A stretch of DNA of 64,000 nt from Motacilla alba alba (GCF_015832195.1 NC_052028.1:7297501-7361500); one strand, 5' to 3'. Counted from the stretch's first letter, positions 34,901 to 49,900 are shown. Numbers and translations are program-made. Notes: generated by a model not told the origin, from the sequence alone.

Positions 34901-37900
34901 AGCTACTAAAATTGTCCTCTCCACAGCTTGTCTAGTGCAGAATCCCAAGCAAAGTCAGGGGTCGTGGAAAGGAAAGCAGTGTGCTTTGCTGTGCTGCTGT
35001 GTTTTGTGTGATACTGGGAAGCAAGACCCAAGTGCTCTGTGTTGTTTGCATTAACATGAGAGACCTCCAGGAAGGCAGACACCTGTCTGTGTGACACCCG
35101 TGTGACAATTACGTGTCTGTCCACGAGCCATTCATGGTGACCTTCCCCAGTGTCATTCAGTCCTCTAATTAACGTCCTTTGTGGCCAATCCACGCTGCAG
35201 TGAGCTGCTGGTTTGTCCTCCCTAGGTGAGACTGGCATTGGGAAGTCCACGCTGATGAACACCCTGTTCAACACCACCTTTGAGACGGAGGAAGCCAGTC
35301 ACTACGAGAGCGCCGTGCGCTTGCGGCCGCGCACCTACGACCTGCAGGAGAGCAACGTGCACCTGAAGCTGACCATCGTGGATGCCGTTGGATTTGGGGA
35401 TCAGATAAATAAGGACGAAAGGCAGGTCTTGTGCCATCTGCTTGGTGTTTCTGCCTCGTGCTTAGACATCGACTGCCTGCAGTTCCCCTTGCAGCGCTGC
35501 AGAAGTGTCTGTGTCTCTGGTAAAGGAGTCGCTGTCTGTAGTGGCTATGGTTCTGGGCACAAAGGGTAGAGGGTGAACAGCCAGAAAGAGAGGTCACAGG
35601 AGGTCTTTCCAGCAGGGATTGCTGTCCTCCCGGAGCATGAGCTGTTAACCAGCTGTCCTCAGAGCAGGGTCAGGAATTATCTGTTCTGAACGTGTCTCAT
35701 TTAACTACACAGATGTCTTGTTCAAGCCCCAGGTAAAGGCTTTCTGGGATTCCAAGGTGTCTTGGAAGGTGTCTTGGTTGTGTTGCATTGCTGCAGACAG
35801 ATGGCTGAGCCCTGAAATCTGGGCAAAGTTTGATATGAGGAAGTAGTCATCTTTCTGTGCTCCACTTTCCTTAGCCTTTGCAGTGCAGCCTCAGGAATCT
35901 CCAGCAACCTTTGGATTATAAGGTCTGTGTGTAAACACCACACTTTTCCCATTGTAAAGCTGAATTGTTTGAGTCTTATAACTTGGTTTTAGTGATATCA
36001 TGGAACATCTGTGAGAATTCCTTCAGCCTTAGATGGTTTAGATTTGTGCTGCAGTAGCTGGTTTGCTAATGGGATGGTTTTAGTTACAGGCCAATCGTAG
36101 AGTACATTGATACGCAGTTTGAAAACTATTTGCAAGAAGAGCTGAAAATCCGCCGGTCTCTCTTCAACTACCACGACACGAGGATTCACGTCTGCCTCTA
36201 CTTCATCACCCCCACCGGGCACTCGCTCAAGTCCTTGGACCTGGTGACCATGAAGAAGCTGGATAGCAAGGTAGGGGCTTGGAGACTACGGTCCCTCTTT
36301 CTGGAATGCTTCTCTTGGTGCTGCTTGTCCTGTGGAAGGTTTTGTTCCTTCTGTGCAAGTGCTGGACTCCTTCCTGCACGGCAGCTGAGCCGTTCTTAGG
36401 ACTCTGGTAAAGCTTTGTCTGGCCTGGGCATTGCTGAGGTCCTGTGCTTGTTTTCTCACTGGCTTTCCTGAAGAATGTCAGGGAAAGCCTGTTTTCCAGT
36501 TGGTTGTGTAAATTCCAGAGTGTCCCTCTATTGTAAGAACCTTACCCAGATTAGCTGATATTTATCAGAGCCATCAGCTGCAGCTCTGTTGGGTGTGCAG
36601 GTGAGGATGCCTTCCAGCTTCAGCAGTTAGCTTGTGGAGTCCCCTTTGCTGTCAGCAGGGACAGGGGGCTGAGAGCCCCCAGAACTGTAGTTGTCCTAAG
36701 GTGGTGGTCAGTGCTGAGGAGACAAGGGCTGAGGGAAGCATTGGCTGTGTGTGCTGATGCACAGGGAGTGTGTGAGCTGTCACTGCTGGCATGCCAAGTG
36801 ATCTGGATAGGAGATCACAGTATCTTCTTAAAGTGTAGATAGGGTGAGGAATTCTCAAGGTCATAGGAATCCTAAAAGTGGGTGATGAGAGGGTCTGCTG
36901 GGTTCTTTCTTTGTGCATAAGGTGTTCTGCCTTAGGGGGCAGGGTGTTACCCAACCAACTACTTACTTATGTTCATGCAGCTGGGAGCATGCTTCTGACA
37001 TAGCTTTGGGTGTTCCAGCTGGCTTCCAGGGAGCTGCAGGAGGCTTCAAAGGTCACTAGTGGCAGTAATATCTCTTCTTTTCTTCTCTTCTCAATGATTT
37101 CCTGTATTGTTTTAGCAGCAGGGTGGTTCCTTTCAGGTGGCAGGTGCTGTTCAGCCTGCAGAGGGACAGGCATGGCAGGTGGCCCCCTGCAGGACCTGGT
37201 GGTCCCCTGGATTACACTGTGAGGGAGCACTCTCTTCCCTGGCTGTTGCTCATGTGCAGTTCTCTTGGACTTTCCTGCTGGGTTGAGTTCCCCTGTGCAG
37301 TCCCTGCTGCTTGCCCTTGCCACCTAGGGCTCATGGCCTGCTTTCCCTTGGCCCCAGTCCAGAGCAGGCACTGGCTTCCTGTTGCAGTGGGCTGTTTGTA
37401 GCTTTGGCTGTTACACTGACTTCATCAGGAATCTGAAAACTTTCCCTTAATAAACTTTTGTCTCTTGGTACAGTGCCAGCATTACATATTCCCAGAAATA
37501 TTTTTGGAGGAAAGCTTTGCACTATTGCCCTTGGTGCTGGTAGTCCCACAAAGCATTTCTCTCCTTTCCTTCTCGTTCCCTACTTTTCACATCTCCCTGT
37601 GGTTGCCTTTAATGTGGTCCTTTGGTAGTACCAGAATAAATCCTTTGTGCTTGTGCACAGATGAAAACTTTGTGCGCAGGCAAATTTTTTATATTTCCAA
37701 ACTTCCACTTTAATAGCCCTCTCTTGGAGTCATTTTATGCCTTTGTTCTCATCTCCCTTCTTGCCACAGCATGAGAACATCCTGGATTTCATGCTGTGGT
37801 GGCCTCACACAAGTGGGCACATGGAAATGAATAAGCAAGTGGAGCCCATTGATATTTTCTGGGCATCAGGGATTTCTGTTGCATTTCTGCACCGGTGTCA

Positions 37901-40900
37901 TCCCAGGACATGGGAGTGCTTCCCAGGCACTCCCTGAGGGTTTGTGCACAGCAGCGCTGTGCCCTTTCCCACTACAGGCGAGCCGTTTGTGCTGGGGCTG
38001 CTGTGTGGGCAGGGTGAAGGGGGGTCAGCAAAGCCCAGGCAGTTCTGCTCTCGGTGGGAGCAGTGGGTGGTTACTGAGCAGAGGTGGTGTGCACTGGCTG
38101 CTGTGTGCTGCTGTGTGAGCACACCTGAACCTGCTGATATTGAGAGCTTTGTGTGGCCCTTGTTTTACAGGAGCCTGCGGAGATGGAAGGTGCATCAGAG
38201 GCAATGCTCTGCTCTGCTGCTCAGCCTCTGGGACTGGTTTAACAGGGAGTTTGTATGACTGTGGCTCAGTTCCACCTTTGCTTTAGCCCACAGGTGACAT
38301 GATGTGTGCTCCTGGGCAGGCTTTTGGCTCTCTGTGACAATTTCAACAGCCAATCTTGCTTTTAGTGTAAAGTCTACAAAATCCCTTCTGGGTAAAGCTT
38401 TGTAAACAAAATCTTCCATTGTACTGTAAGACAATATCTCTTTGGCTGAGCTCATGGCCAGCTGTTATCTCGGCTATTTACTTACAGCCAGAGAGCAGAA
38501 GCATCTTCACAAGTGGTTGTAGATAGGTGGAATTTGGCTGGCTGGCTGCTGGTGGGAAGCACATAGGGCCTGACAGGTGTGGGATTTCCACTGGGTTTAA
38601 CCTGGGACAAGAAGGAGATAAATCATAGTGCATTTGTATCAGATGAGAAGCTGATTTATTGAATTAAAACCCAGCCCTGTCAGGGGAGATGGTGGTGCAG
38701 TGTGTGCAGCCATAAGGGTCCTGGAGCTCACTGCTTGTCCTGGATGGTTTTCAGTCACCCATGTGCTGCTTGAGCTGTGGCTGAGTGCCTGCCCTCCCAG
38801 AGATGGCACATCCTAGGCAGGTGGGGGTGCTTCAGGCAGCCTGTGCCTCAGCTCTGTGGCTTCCAAAGTAGGATTTGCCTGTTGGCTTCACTGCAGCTTG
38901 TGTTCAGGAGCGGTTTGGAGATAGGGAAAAATTCAGCTGTGTTTCACAGGGCAGAAGTGCCTGCAGTCTTACTGCATCAGCAAAATTATTTTCTACCAAA
39001 TGACAAGTTCCTGTAAGTTTTATTTTTGGAGATGAGAAGCAACTCTGGTCAGAAAGACTTGAGAAGGAGGTGCATTTTTGTTTGTGTGCATGGGAGCTCC
39101 CTATCCTGCCTGAAGCACAGACTTCCTCTGGTCATAATTGCAGCTCCAGAGCATGGACTGACAGGCAAGGGCACACTGCACCCCTGTCACGTTCAGGGGG
39201 TGACATGCCACTAGTCAACTGCATGATTTTATTACTAGATCTTCAAGTAGAGAATATTGCTCTTCCACCATAGATACAAGAATGTTGTTCTGGGATTTTG
39301 CCTTCAACCCAAGGTCAACATTATTTGTGTAAAAAGAGTGGACAGAGAACCCTCGTGTAGTTCTGGCATTCCTTCCTTTTATTTGGGTTTTAAAACCTGC
39401 TCAGCAGAAGAGGTGGCTTTTCTTCTCTAGCTAGATACGTATTGTTTTGTCACTAATCTCTGTGCCACAGGCTTGGCCTTGGCATGGAGGTGGGTATGTG
39501 GAAGGTGCTGTAGGGTCAGACATGCAGTTCAGTAGCATCTCATGTCTCCTTGGTTTCTTGTTTCCAAACTCTTCCATCCTTTCCCTGTGTTGTGAGGGAA
39601 TCAACCCATTCTAGACTTAGGACACGCTCAAATGCCATATCCATGCCTCCCCAGTATTGATATGGCTGTTGATTATTGGAAACACAACTTGTAAAACCCC
39701 TTTGTGTGTGAACTCCGTGTCAGAAGGTGCCTTTTCAAAATACGAGAAATCTGGTTGAGGGCACTCCAGCCAGCCCTGGTTTGTGATTTGAGGAGTGCTG
39801 AGACCACAGTGGTGACCACAGAGCAGAGCCTGTCTCCTCTGCTGCTAGAAAGCTGCTCCAGGCTCTGCACCCCTGCGTTGCTGTAAGCAGGGCTGGAGTC
39901 CCTTGCTAAAAGAAGGGGAAGTTGCTTGGGCTGACCAGAAAGGGGTGTGAGCCCTGAGCTGACCCTTTTTCTGTGGGAGATGGTGAATCCAAGCCTCCTC
40001 AGGTCTTAGCAGGTCAGGGAGACACCCAGCTGTGGTCATGGCCCTTTTACCTTTGTACTGAGGATGTGGACCTGCTGAGCAGTGGAGCGAGCAGCAGGCC
40101 TTTTTCTGTGGGGGCTGTGCTCCTTGGAAAAAGAGTCTAGGCCAGTGGCTGAGAAAAACAGGAATTTATTCTCTCGGATACATTTGCAATGAGTAAACTT
40201 AGACTATTTTCATTCAGAGTAAGTAAATGCTTTTGTGTTTAGTGAGTGCTAAACCACTAAACAGAGACAGGGAGGGGGAGCGGTGGTGCAGGGAGAACCC
40301 AAGAAGTGTGGAAAAAACACTGACCTACAAAGAACTCGTGCTGGGAAAGCAAAGCCATTTCTTTTAATGGGCACCCACTGGAGACCAACTGGTTGCTGTG
40401 AATTTCAGCTCTGTAGGACAAAAAGCGTTGGCTGTAGGGAAATGTTAGATGGCAAACCAGACTTTCCCCTGATCTGTCTAAATTCTCGTGTTTCACTGCT
40501 GTGAATTTGGCTGCTGCTCAGACAGATGAGTTCTGCTGTTTGTTTAAGCAGTGGTTTCAGTATCACACGTGGCTTTTCTGGGCGCAGCAGCATTGTCTAG
40601 CACAGGTTCCTGTGACAGATCCAGCCTCACTGTAGCTCTGTTAAGCATGAGGCTGTAATGAACCCCATCCCTCCTGATGGATGTGGGATGTGGCCCTTGT
40701 TTACTTTTGATTTTGGTTACTTTCAGTCTCCTTGGGCGCAGGGAGACCTCCTCCCTGTGCAGCTGGTGGGTGGCTTTGAAGCCCAGGAGGATGAAGTTGT
40801 GGGGTATAGTGACTGCTGGCTGATGTGAAGCCGAAGCTGAGCAAGAGCAGCATGGAAATAAATAAGTCTGCTGTATGGCACCCTGCCCCTTTCTCCATAT

Positions 40901-43900
40901 AATCCCCATGGCACAGCCAAGTTGAGATCCTCACCAAGAGGCTCATGGAGTCCTTGGGGAGGGTCATCAGCTGCTGTCAGAGCATCTGAGGAGTCTCTGC
41001 TCTTTCCACTTGAGCATGGGAAGGCTTCACATCAGCTCAGTGTGCGTTTCACCCTTGTGCTTGTCTTGTAAAACATCCTGTCAGCACAGCCAGCGTGGAT
41101 GGGTGACAGCTCGGATGTGACAGCTACGCTGTGCCTGCCCCCCTCCTCGTGTGTGACAAAACACAGGGAGAGCGGGGCTTTGATTTGCTCCTTGTGTGCT
41201 TCCTGCAGGGTGTGTGGTTTATCTGAAGTCGTGTAGCCAAGTGAGTCCTGGAGAACTCTTCCCTCTAGTGTTCAGCTGAGCTGGGCTGCAGCTCCTGTGT
41301 AAACAGAGCTCCAAGGTGATTTTGGGAGATGTAAAACAGCCAGTGGGTCAGGATCTGGGACACCCCCGGGCTCAGCTGCTCACCAGGGTGTTTGTCTTTC
41401 CTTCCTCCCCTGTGCTCTAGGTGAACATCATCCCAATCATTGCCAAAGCAGACACCATCTCCAAGAGCGAGCTGCACAAGTTCAAGATCAAGATCATGAG
41501 CGAGCTGGTCAGCAATGGGGTGCAGATCTACCAGTTCCCCACGGACGACGAGGCAGTGGCTGAGATCAACTCTGTGATGAATGTGGGTAACTGCCACTCC
41601 CATCACTGCCCAAAGTTGTGACCAATTAAATTGCTGCACAAAAACACATCTGAAGGGCAAGTTTCATTGGGAATGTCCAGACACTGAATCTGTTGGAAAG
41701 CTGAGCTGTGGGTCTCACAGATGCTAAAGGCTGTTGCATATAGAATTAATTAAAATGTGGCTCGTGTTTAATCTGGGGACTCTCTGGAGAAACTTAGCTC
41801 TAGAATTTATTTTATTGAATTTTTCCAAAATGCTTTCCTCAAAATTAATTCTGTCTGTTCTTAGGTTGCTTTGTGTTTGAGGAAAAAGGGACTTTGAATA
41901 AAATGTGACAGTTAAGATTTACATTAGTCTTGTGACTTAAGGAGGCTGACCAGAGAAAACCCAATTTAAAGTAAAGTAGAAAATTCTTTAATCTCTATTT
42001 TGTCTTTTTTGAAATTCAGAGATCAGATTCAGACCTGACTGAAGCACATGCAAAAACACTTTTAAGCTTCCTGTCTCCCAAATCAGAGTGAAGCTATGGC
42101 AGTAGAAACAACTGAAATATTTCCATGTTAATTTTATAAATCTAAAGTAGCTTTTTCATCAAAATTACTGTTTTCCTGCATAGCTGTTTCTGATTAAATT
42201 CTTAGTTTTTTCTGTCACCCTTCCCCCCGCCATTTTTTTTTTAATTCAATCACCAGTTGGTTTCTGGGTGGACTGGGTACATGTGTTCACTTTAATAGTT
42301 CTTTTTTTGCTGAAACCATGAGAACCTTGGAGGATTCACTCTTACTTAAATAATTGCAAGCTGTGTGTATTGGAGAGGAAAACAGGAGTCATGCTTGCTT
42401 TTTTTTTTTTATTCTCCCCTTCCTTCCTCCAATGAAAATATATTTGGCCACTTCTCTATGAGTTCCACACTTCTGGATCCATTTCTTTTTAAACGTGAAG
42501 GATTTTGTCAGCCTCACCCTACTGAAGCACCCACTCCTTCCTCGCAGTCCCGAGGAGGGTGTCCTGTTTCCTCCCTGTGCCTGCTGCTTTGCAGGCTTGG
42601 CGAGCAGTGGGTACAAGTTGTATCCTGCACATGTCCCTTGCAGTGCCCACACACTCACTGCCGTGCCAGGGCCTGTGTGTGGATGTCCCTGGATTTCAGC
42701 GAGGCAGGGAGTGCCCCACTCCTGGTGTGTACAGCCTGGCAGAGGGATGGAGTAGAGCACTAATGACTGCGGTGTTCCTACAATATTCCCCAGCTGGTGC
42801 AGCCCAGACAGCATTCTCTGCTGTGGCCCCTCACCACTCTCTGTAGTAATTTTTCAGTTTGTAGTAGAGATTGCTCTGAATGTCAGAAATTTCAAAGAAA
42901 GGGCTCATGGAAGCGGCTGCTGTGCCTGGGTGAGGGGGAGCTAAGGGTCAGGCTGATCTCTGGGGGTCACCCCATGCACTGAGTCCCTGCTCTTGGCTGT
43001 GTTTCAGGCTCATCTGCCCTTTGCTGTGGTCGGCAGCACGGAGGAGGTGAAGGTTGGGAACAAGCTGGTGAGAGCTCGGCAGTACCCCTGGGGAGTGGTG
43101 CAAGGTGAGCGGCCCGAGCCCACCCCAAACCCCGTGTGTGTCAGGCAAACCCTCCCAGCTCTGCCCTCCAGCAGCACCTCTGCATGAAGGTGCCCTGTGA
43201 CAAGCAGTGCAGGCGTGTCCCTGCAGCCTTTGTGGGCTGGCTGGTCTTCCCTTTGAGTTGCCATTCCTACGGCAGGTAGGAAGGTCAGCAGGAATCCCTG
43301 CATCCCGGGGGTTCTGTTGTGCCCTGAGCAGGACAACATGCTCCTCAGGATGCGAGTGTCTGGAGCCAGTCGTGTGTGCTCTTGTGTTCCCCCCACCACA
43401 CCTGCAGTTTGCTGACTTGTCCCTTCCCTGTGTCAGTGGAGAATGAGAGTCACTGTGACTTTGTGAAGCTGCGGGAAATGCTGATCCGGGTGAACATGGA
43501 GGACCTGCGCGAGCAGACCCACACCCGCCACTACGAGCTCTACCGGAGGTGCAAGCTGGAGGAGATGGGCTTCAAGGACACAGATCCAGACAGCCAGCCC
43601 TTCAGGTGAGTGGCCTTCACATCTAGCATCAGTTTAGAGTGAGGGTTTGGTACTGACAGCCCCAAAAATGGGAAGTTTGTGGGTGAAATCTACAGTGCCA
43701 GGCTGGAAAATGCCAGCGCTGGGTTTGAGCTTTGCAGCTGATTCGGATGTTCCCTTCCCTGCCTGTTTTTCCAACAGCACAGACAGGCATGCATTTCCTC
43801 ATCACTAACTCATCAGTATCCAGAGAGTCTGGATTTCATTTGCTTTCTTCCCCAGCCTCCAAGAAACATACGAGACCAAAAGGAAAGAGTTCTTGGGTGA

Positions 43901-46900
43901 GCTCCAGAGGAAAGAGGAAGAAATGAGACAAATGTTTGTTAACAAAGTCAAGGAGACAGAGGCAGAGCTGAAGGAGAAGGAGAGAGAGGTGGGTGTGCCA
44001 AAAATTTGTAAGGAACCCAAACTGCAGCCAGCAGGGAATCTGGGTCTGGGCAATGCATGAATCCTGGAAAGCACATTCCAGCAAAGCTCACCAGCCAAAG
44101 CACAAACACATCACTGGTTTAGGTGCCTCAGAAGCTAGTCTTCCCTGTCCTGTGCCACGTGGAAATACAGCTGCTGCCTGGGAGTGAAAGCCAGTGGCAG
44201 GACGTTTAGGTGAGCATCCTTGTCACAGAAACTCGCCTCTTGTGGCTCTCTGGACAGCAGAGTAAAGGGGGCAGCTAGGCTGGAATCCCCAGTCAGAGTG
44301 AGTCTCGTGGAGTCCCCGGTGTGAGGCCTCAGGAAGCAGCTGTGACTGGGGAGGAATTAAATGGGCCATCCTCAGAACTGGTGAGGAACAAAAGATCCTG
44401 CCATGTCCCCAGCCCCTGTGCAGAGCCAAAATCCCCTGTGCTCATCTCCAGGGCTCATGCTGCCTCTGGTTTGCTGTGTGGTGTCAGGCTGAGCTGAATT
44501 TATTGTGTCTTCCCTGCTTTTGGTGGCCCTGGGTGCTGTGTTCTGGCAGCAGATTGGTCCCTGTGGTGGGGGTTTGTGTGGGAGGTGTGACAGGGCTCCT
44601 GGGGCAGGGTTAGCACAGCCAGAACCAGCTGAATGCAATGCTCAGAGGGTCTGTCTCCTGCCAGCTGCATGAGAAGTTTGAGCACTTAAAAAGGATACAC
44701 CAGGAAGAGAAAAGGAAGGTGGAGGAGAAAAGGAGGGAGCTGGAGGAAGAGATGAACGCCTTCAACAGGCGGAAGGTGGCAGTGGAAACCTTGCAGTCCC
44801 AATCCTTGCAGGCTACCTCACAGCAGCCGCTGAAGAAGGACAAAGACAAGAAAAAGTAAGTTTCTGAACTGGAGTCTTCCTCCTCTGCCACTGGAAAGCT
44901 GGGAGTCTGCTCACATGCTTTAAGGTTTGGTCAGTTGTTTAAACATCATACAGAAAGAAGGGGATTTTGGAATCCTAACTCCCATCCTTCTGATTCTTTG
45001 CTTAAAGCAGAGGAGAGGTGAGCCCCTCTGTGCCCAAGCACTGGCCAGAGAAGCCTGGGCAGCTGGAGGTGGGAGGGATTTGCAATTTGGGGCCATTCTC
45101 TAGAGGCTGATGGGCCCATGGGGTTCAGTCTTGCCTCTGTGATAGCCAACTCAGGTTGTGAAATGGGGCTCCAAGGCACAGTTCTGATTACAAGAAAATT
45201 CTTTTCCCCTAAAGGCAGAGCTCTTAGCTTGCTGCACATTAATTGACATTGCTGGAACAGGGGTATGTAAATATTGGTGTTTCAGCCGCCTGATTGTGTA
45301 GTGATAAACCAGGAATGGGACAAACAGGTTTAAAAAGAAAAGATATTGTGGGGGTTATCCTGCTTCCAATTCAAGCCAGTCTCTAAGGAACACTGGCTAG
45401 GGAGCAGAATAAGGAGCACTGTCATGCAAACTGGTAATTCTGCTATTGCAGCATTTTTTGTTGCTTCCCCATGCATGAAGGAGCTCAAGAGTCAGAACTG
45501 CATTCTATCAAACCCAGAGCAGGCTGGTGGCAAGGCTTTCTGAGCCTCTTAATGATGGCAAGAAAAAAAGACCAGGAAGAGTAGCAACACCCAAGTTCGT
45601 GCTTGACAGCACAGCATTCAGCTTCTCCCTGCTGATGAGATCTTGTGGTCTGTCATTCCCCTGCTGTGAGCTGCAGCACCAGAGGAGCTCATTCTGTGTA
45701 CTGACATCCTAGCAATTTGTTTCTTCCTGTGGAAGATAACAGGGTAGATTACTTGAGTATTTCGTTGGAATGTAAATGTGTTGGTGCTAAAACTGAAGTG
45801 CTCTCTTCTGCAGACTGTTCAACATGCTCTGGGCGTGGCCCACCTCACGCACAGAGTCTAAATGGTTTGTAAAATTCTTTGCTGAAAATAGGGTTTAATC
45901 TGAATGAGGAGCTGAATCCTAGGGCTTTCTTGGACCCAGAACTGCTTGGGGAAGGTGAGCACAGTGGTAACTTGGGCAAGTGATGCCAGCAGCAGGCAAG
46001 GACTGTGAACATGACCAAGAAATGCTGCAGCTCCTTTTGGCTGCAACAGAAAAGGTTTTCATGCACTTTGCTGGGTTTAGCCCACCTCCAGCTGTGAGTC
46101 TGGACTGTTCCCTTTGGGGTAGTGACAGAAACGAGCCGTGGTCAGGAGCAGGGCTGGGAGGCAGCTCAGTGGCATGCAGAGGTCCCAGGGGCACCCACAG
46201 CCTGGGCTCTGCACACTGAGGGACCCCACATGGTGCTGGGCCAGGGGGGCTCTAGATCTAGAGCACAGCTAGAGGAGGTGCACCATCACCAGGACGGTTT
46301 TGGATTGGGTTTTTTTGTTTGTTTTTGTTTCTTTTCATAGCTCAAAATATGGGGTTTTGGGATTTCTGCTCAAGTGAAATATTGAGGAGAGCTAGTTGAA
46401 CTCTATCATCTCCTGGTTCAAGGCAGCGTTCTTAGTAGCTTTAATAAGTAGAAAATGGTGATGGAAGAACTGCAGAAGTTGGGGGAAAGAGAAGTGTTTG
46501 TGGTGCTGAGCAGGTTGTGCCAGGCTGCTCTCACCTGAAGCCTTCAGCTGCCCCAGCAGTGTTTGTCCTCCTCCTCCTTTTTTTGTTTTAACATACTTCA
46601 CTACACTTTGTTTTTGTTTGATTTTCATAACTTTAATTCATGCTTTTTTATGTTTTGTTTCTTTCAGTTAATCACACACAGACTTTCAGGCCAAGAGTGG
46701 ACTTGGTGCTTTCATGTGTTAAGTTGCTTGAGTTTCCCACCCTGAGTGACCCTTCTCATAACATTGTGTGAGTGGACCAAAGTGAAAGAGAAAATGAGCA
46801 TCTCCGGTGGTTGCAGTGTCCCGACCTGCTGTTTTCTTTTCAGAATTATCAGGAGGTTTGCAGGAAGTAACCTTACATCTACCTTTTATTAAACAAAGCC

Positions 46901-49900
46901 AACTAATCCCTCAAATAAGATGTTTTGTTCTAAACCCAGTGATGGAGCAGCCGTGTATGAAGTGACCATGACTGAACTCGTCTTACCACCAGCTAAATAA
47001 TTGCTTTCTGCATTTTTTTTTAATTGGCCAAGGTGACTGCTGGAGGCTCATTGACCTCCCCTGTACATGCACAGTGAGAGGAGTGGTCTGAAGAATGCTG
47101 AAATGTTTGTTTTTCTAACAAAATTCTCTAGTTTTTAGAATGGGTGGAAGAACACAACATTTAGGCTTTCTGCAGGAATCTTAGTCAGAGTAACCCTCAT
47201 TCCAGTAATTCTGTATTAATTCCTGAATTACTCTAAACACTATCTACATCATTTATAATAATATATATATATATATAAGGAGAGAGAGAGTGGTTAATAA
47301 AATTAATGGGACAATGTTTTGAATTTTCTTTACTGCTAAAGTAGGACATTTATAGAGAGGTTTTTCATAAGAGTTTGTTGTACAAAGTGGAACTACAGGA
47401 TTTGTGTAACATTTCAGTTGTCACTTACCAATGTATTTACTGTTGTGGAAACTATTTAAGCCAACATCTTTTTACTCTTTAACCTTAAACCTAATACGTG
47501 CCTAATAAGGAGAATCCCCTGCTCTTGAGCTGTGCACTGTATTTATGCTGACAGGCTCTGTCCCTCTTAGAAGGTGCTTCTTTTGACAATTCCTCATGCC
47601 TAGAAATCACAGCCTTGTTTTCCTGAGCTACTGAGCTCAGAGGAACAATTAGGATCAATATTCATTTTTTCCACTCAAACCATTTTGTGACTAGGCAGGG
47701 CAATGACTGAACAGAGACTTCCTAGCTGTGTTGTCATGGAAAAATAGTTGGATCCAATTCCATCCATCCATCCATCAGATCCTAGGCTAGATGAAAGGAA
47801 ATATATTAACCCTCACATAGTGTCTTTAGAGTTTATAAAAACACTGGCTGGCTAAGTGTTAGTTGTGAATGTATGTGGCTTTATTTAGTTATTAATATTA
47901 CAGGATTTTTCTGATAACCTTTTTTTGTTAAAAACTTGTCTTTAAGCTGTCAGCAAATTCCTGATGTGCCGTGCAGAAGATGCAGGGCCCGGGTCTGAGC
48001 TGTCACAGGGCAGCATTTTGCTGGATTCTGAGGTTCTATAACTGTCGTGTTCCATTAAAGCAGCTTTTTCTCCCCTTTCTAAATACATGCTCAGGTATTA
48101 AACTGTTTTCCAGTGGACATTGGCCTTTTCTGTGGACATACTGCCAGTGCTGCTTCATGCTTGTAGGAAAGAACCTCACAAAGATCTCACTGGTACCTTT
48201 TAGAGCAGGCTTTTGTTGAAAGAATAAAAATTCTGCACTTGTTGGGAGTCTGCTGAAAGCTGGACATTTAATTTTTAAGGCTGTGCCTCCAGGTTAGATG
48301 TATTTTAAAGAGGAACTATCAAATGTTAGGGGGGTTAGTGTGGTTTTCTCAAACACATACAAGGAACCCAACCTTCTGTTTTATGCAAGAAGACAATTCC
48401 ACCTCACCTCTCACTACAGACCAATCATGTAGTAGATTATTTTTTATTAATCTTTTGCTAATGGGAGAAACTGTTGTGCACCAATTGCCTGAGCAGGCCA
48501 TGCTCTTTGGTTCATTGTTCTGCTGCCCAAGGCCAGTGCTGGGATGAAACAGCTGCTGCTGGTGTGCACCCAGCTGCCTCGCCAGTGTGTTCCCATCAGC
48601 AGTTCTCTCCTGATCTCATGCTGCAGCCAGCAATGTCTATGCAAACGATTTCTCTCTGCCCTGGCTCATCAGAGATCAATTATTTTTTCCTAGAATAACA
48701 GGTAGTTAAAAAATATTATTGTAACAGAGAGTAAAAATCTTCAAATCCATGGGCATTGTGGAGAAATTTACAGCATTTTCTGAAGAAGACATTCAGAATG
48801 TATGTAACAATATTTTCATGACGATGATTATTATATTACTTTGACTTTATGTTGTGACAGACATCCCTTGTCCTTGTAGTTGCTTGTTCAACATCATAAT
48901 CTCCCCAACAGGACTCGGTCATATTTTTGTCCCCAAGTACTTGTTTTTTTCTGTTGGCTGAGACAAGATTTAAGTATTGTGGTAGGATAGTTCTGTGTCT
49001 TGTTTTTATTTAACAAATTACAAGTATGTTGTGATGCTGATCTCACCCAGTCTGAAGACTTAAAATCTTGTAGGCTAGAAAAAGTGAAAGAAATACCTTT
49101 CAGAAATTATTGAAACCATCCAGCTCCACGTCTTTTTCAGCTGTTTTATATATTTATCTGTAAAAGATTGGTATTAATGGGAAAAACTATCCATTTTTTT
49201 TATCATTTAAACGTTTATCGTCCTGTATGTTGTCTGCTTTCTAAATTAAACTGTGTTTTGTGGGTCTCTGGGGGGGGTCATGCCTGGCTGAGGTGGCTGC
49301 CCCAGGGGTGTACAGGGGGTGGTTTGGAGCTGTGGAGGCACCTTGGGGACACAGCCCTCTGGGACCTGCTGCATCCCTTTGCTTTGTCATTCCCAGCGTG
49401 TTGGGGTTCATGGTTTGTTTTGGTTTTTTTCTTTCTTTTCTTTCCACTCACTTTGTACTTTTTTTCTTTTATTAAATCTCACGTGTATTTTGAGTTTTTG
49501 TTGTGTCATTTATTTAGTGGTGCATTTTCTGTGCAATCTAATTATTTTCTGTATTATCTGTCACAACAGTAGTGTGTTATGATTGCAAGCTTACCAGTCA
49601 CAGGCTGTCTTATGACTATTTGGGACAGTCAAGACTATAATTAGCTAATTAATTAACAGCTAGCTAATCATAGAGTATGTGGAAATGTACTTCCTATGTA
49701 ATCTGGGGAGAAATTCTTAGGTATTAATCCAAAAGCTATCAGTGTTTGGGCAGAAGGAGCTTTGAGGCTTGTTGGTACATCTCCTTTGTGAGATCTAGTG
49801 ACTGAGCACGGGGATGTACCAGCAGCTTTGCTGATTTCATGGTGCCCAAAGAGGTGATTTAAAGGTAGGGTGAAAAGGGAGCAGAGGTGGAGAGGTTTCC

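Noticed and set aside
35426..35431. GT donor four bases after the GC donor of SEPTIN8 exon 3
   Set aside because: Its use would insert four bases and shift the frame in the conserved GTPase domain.
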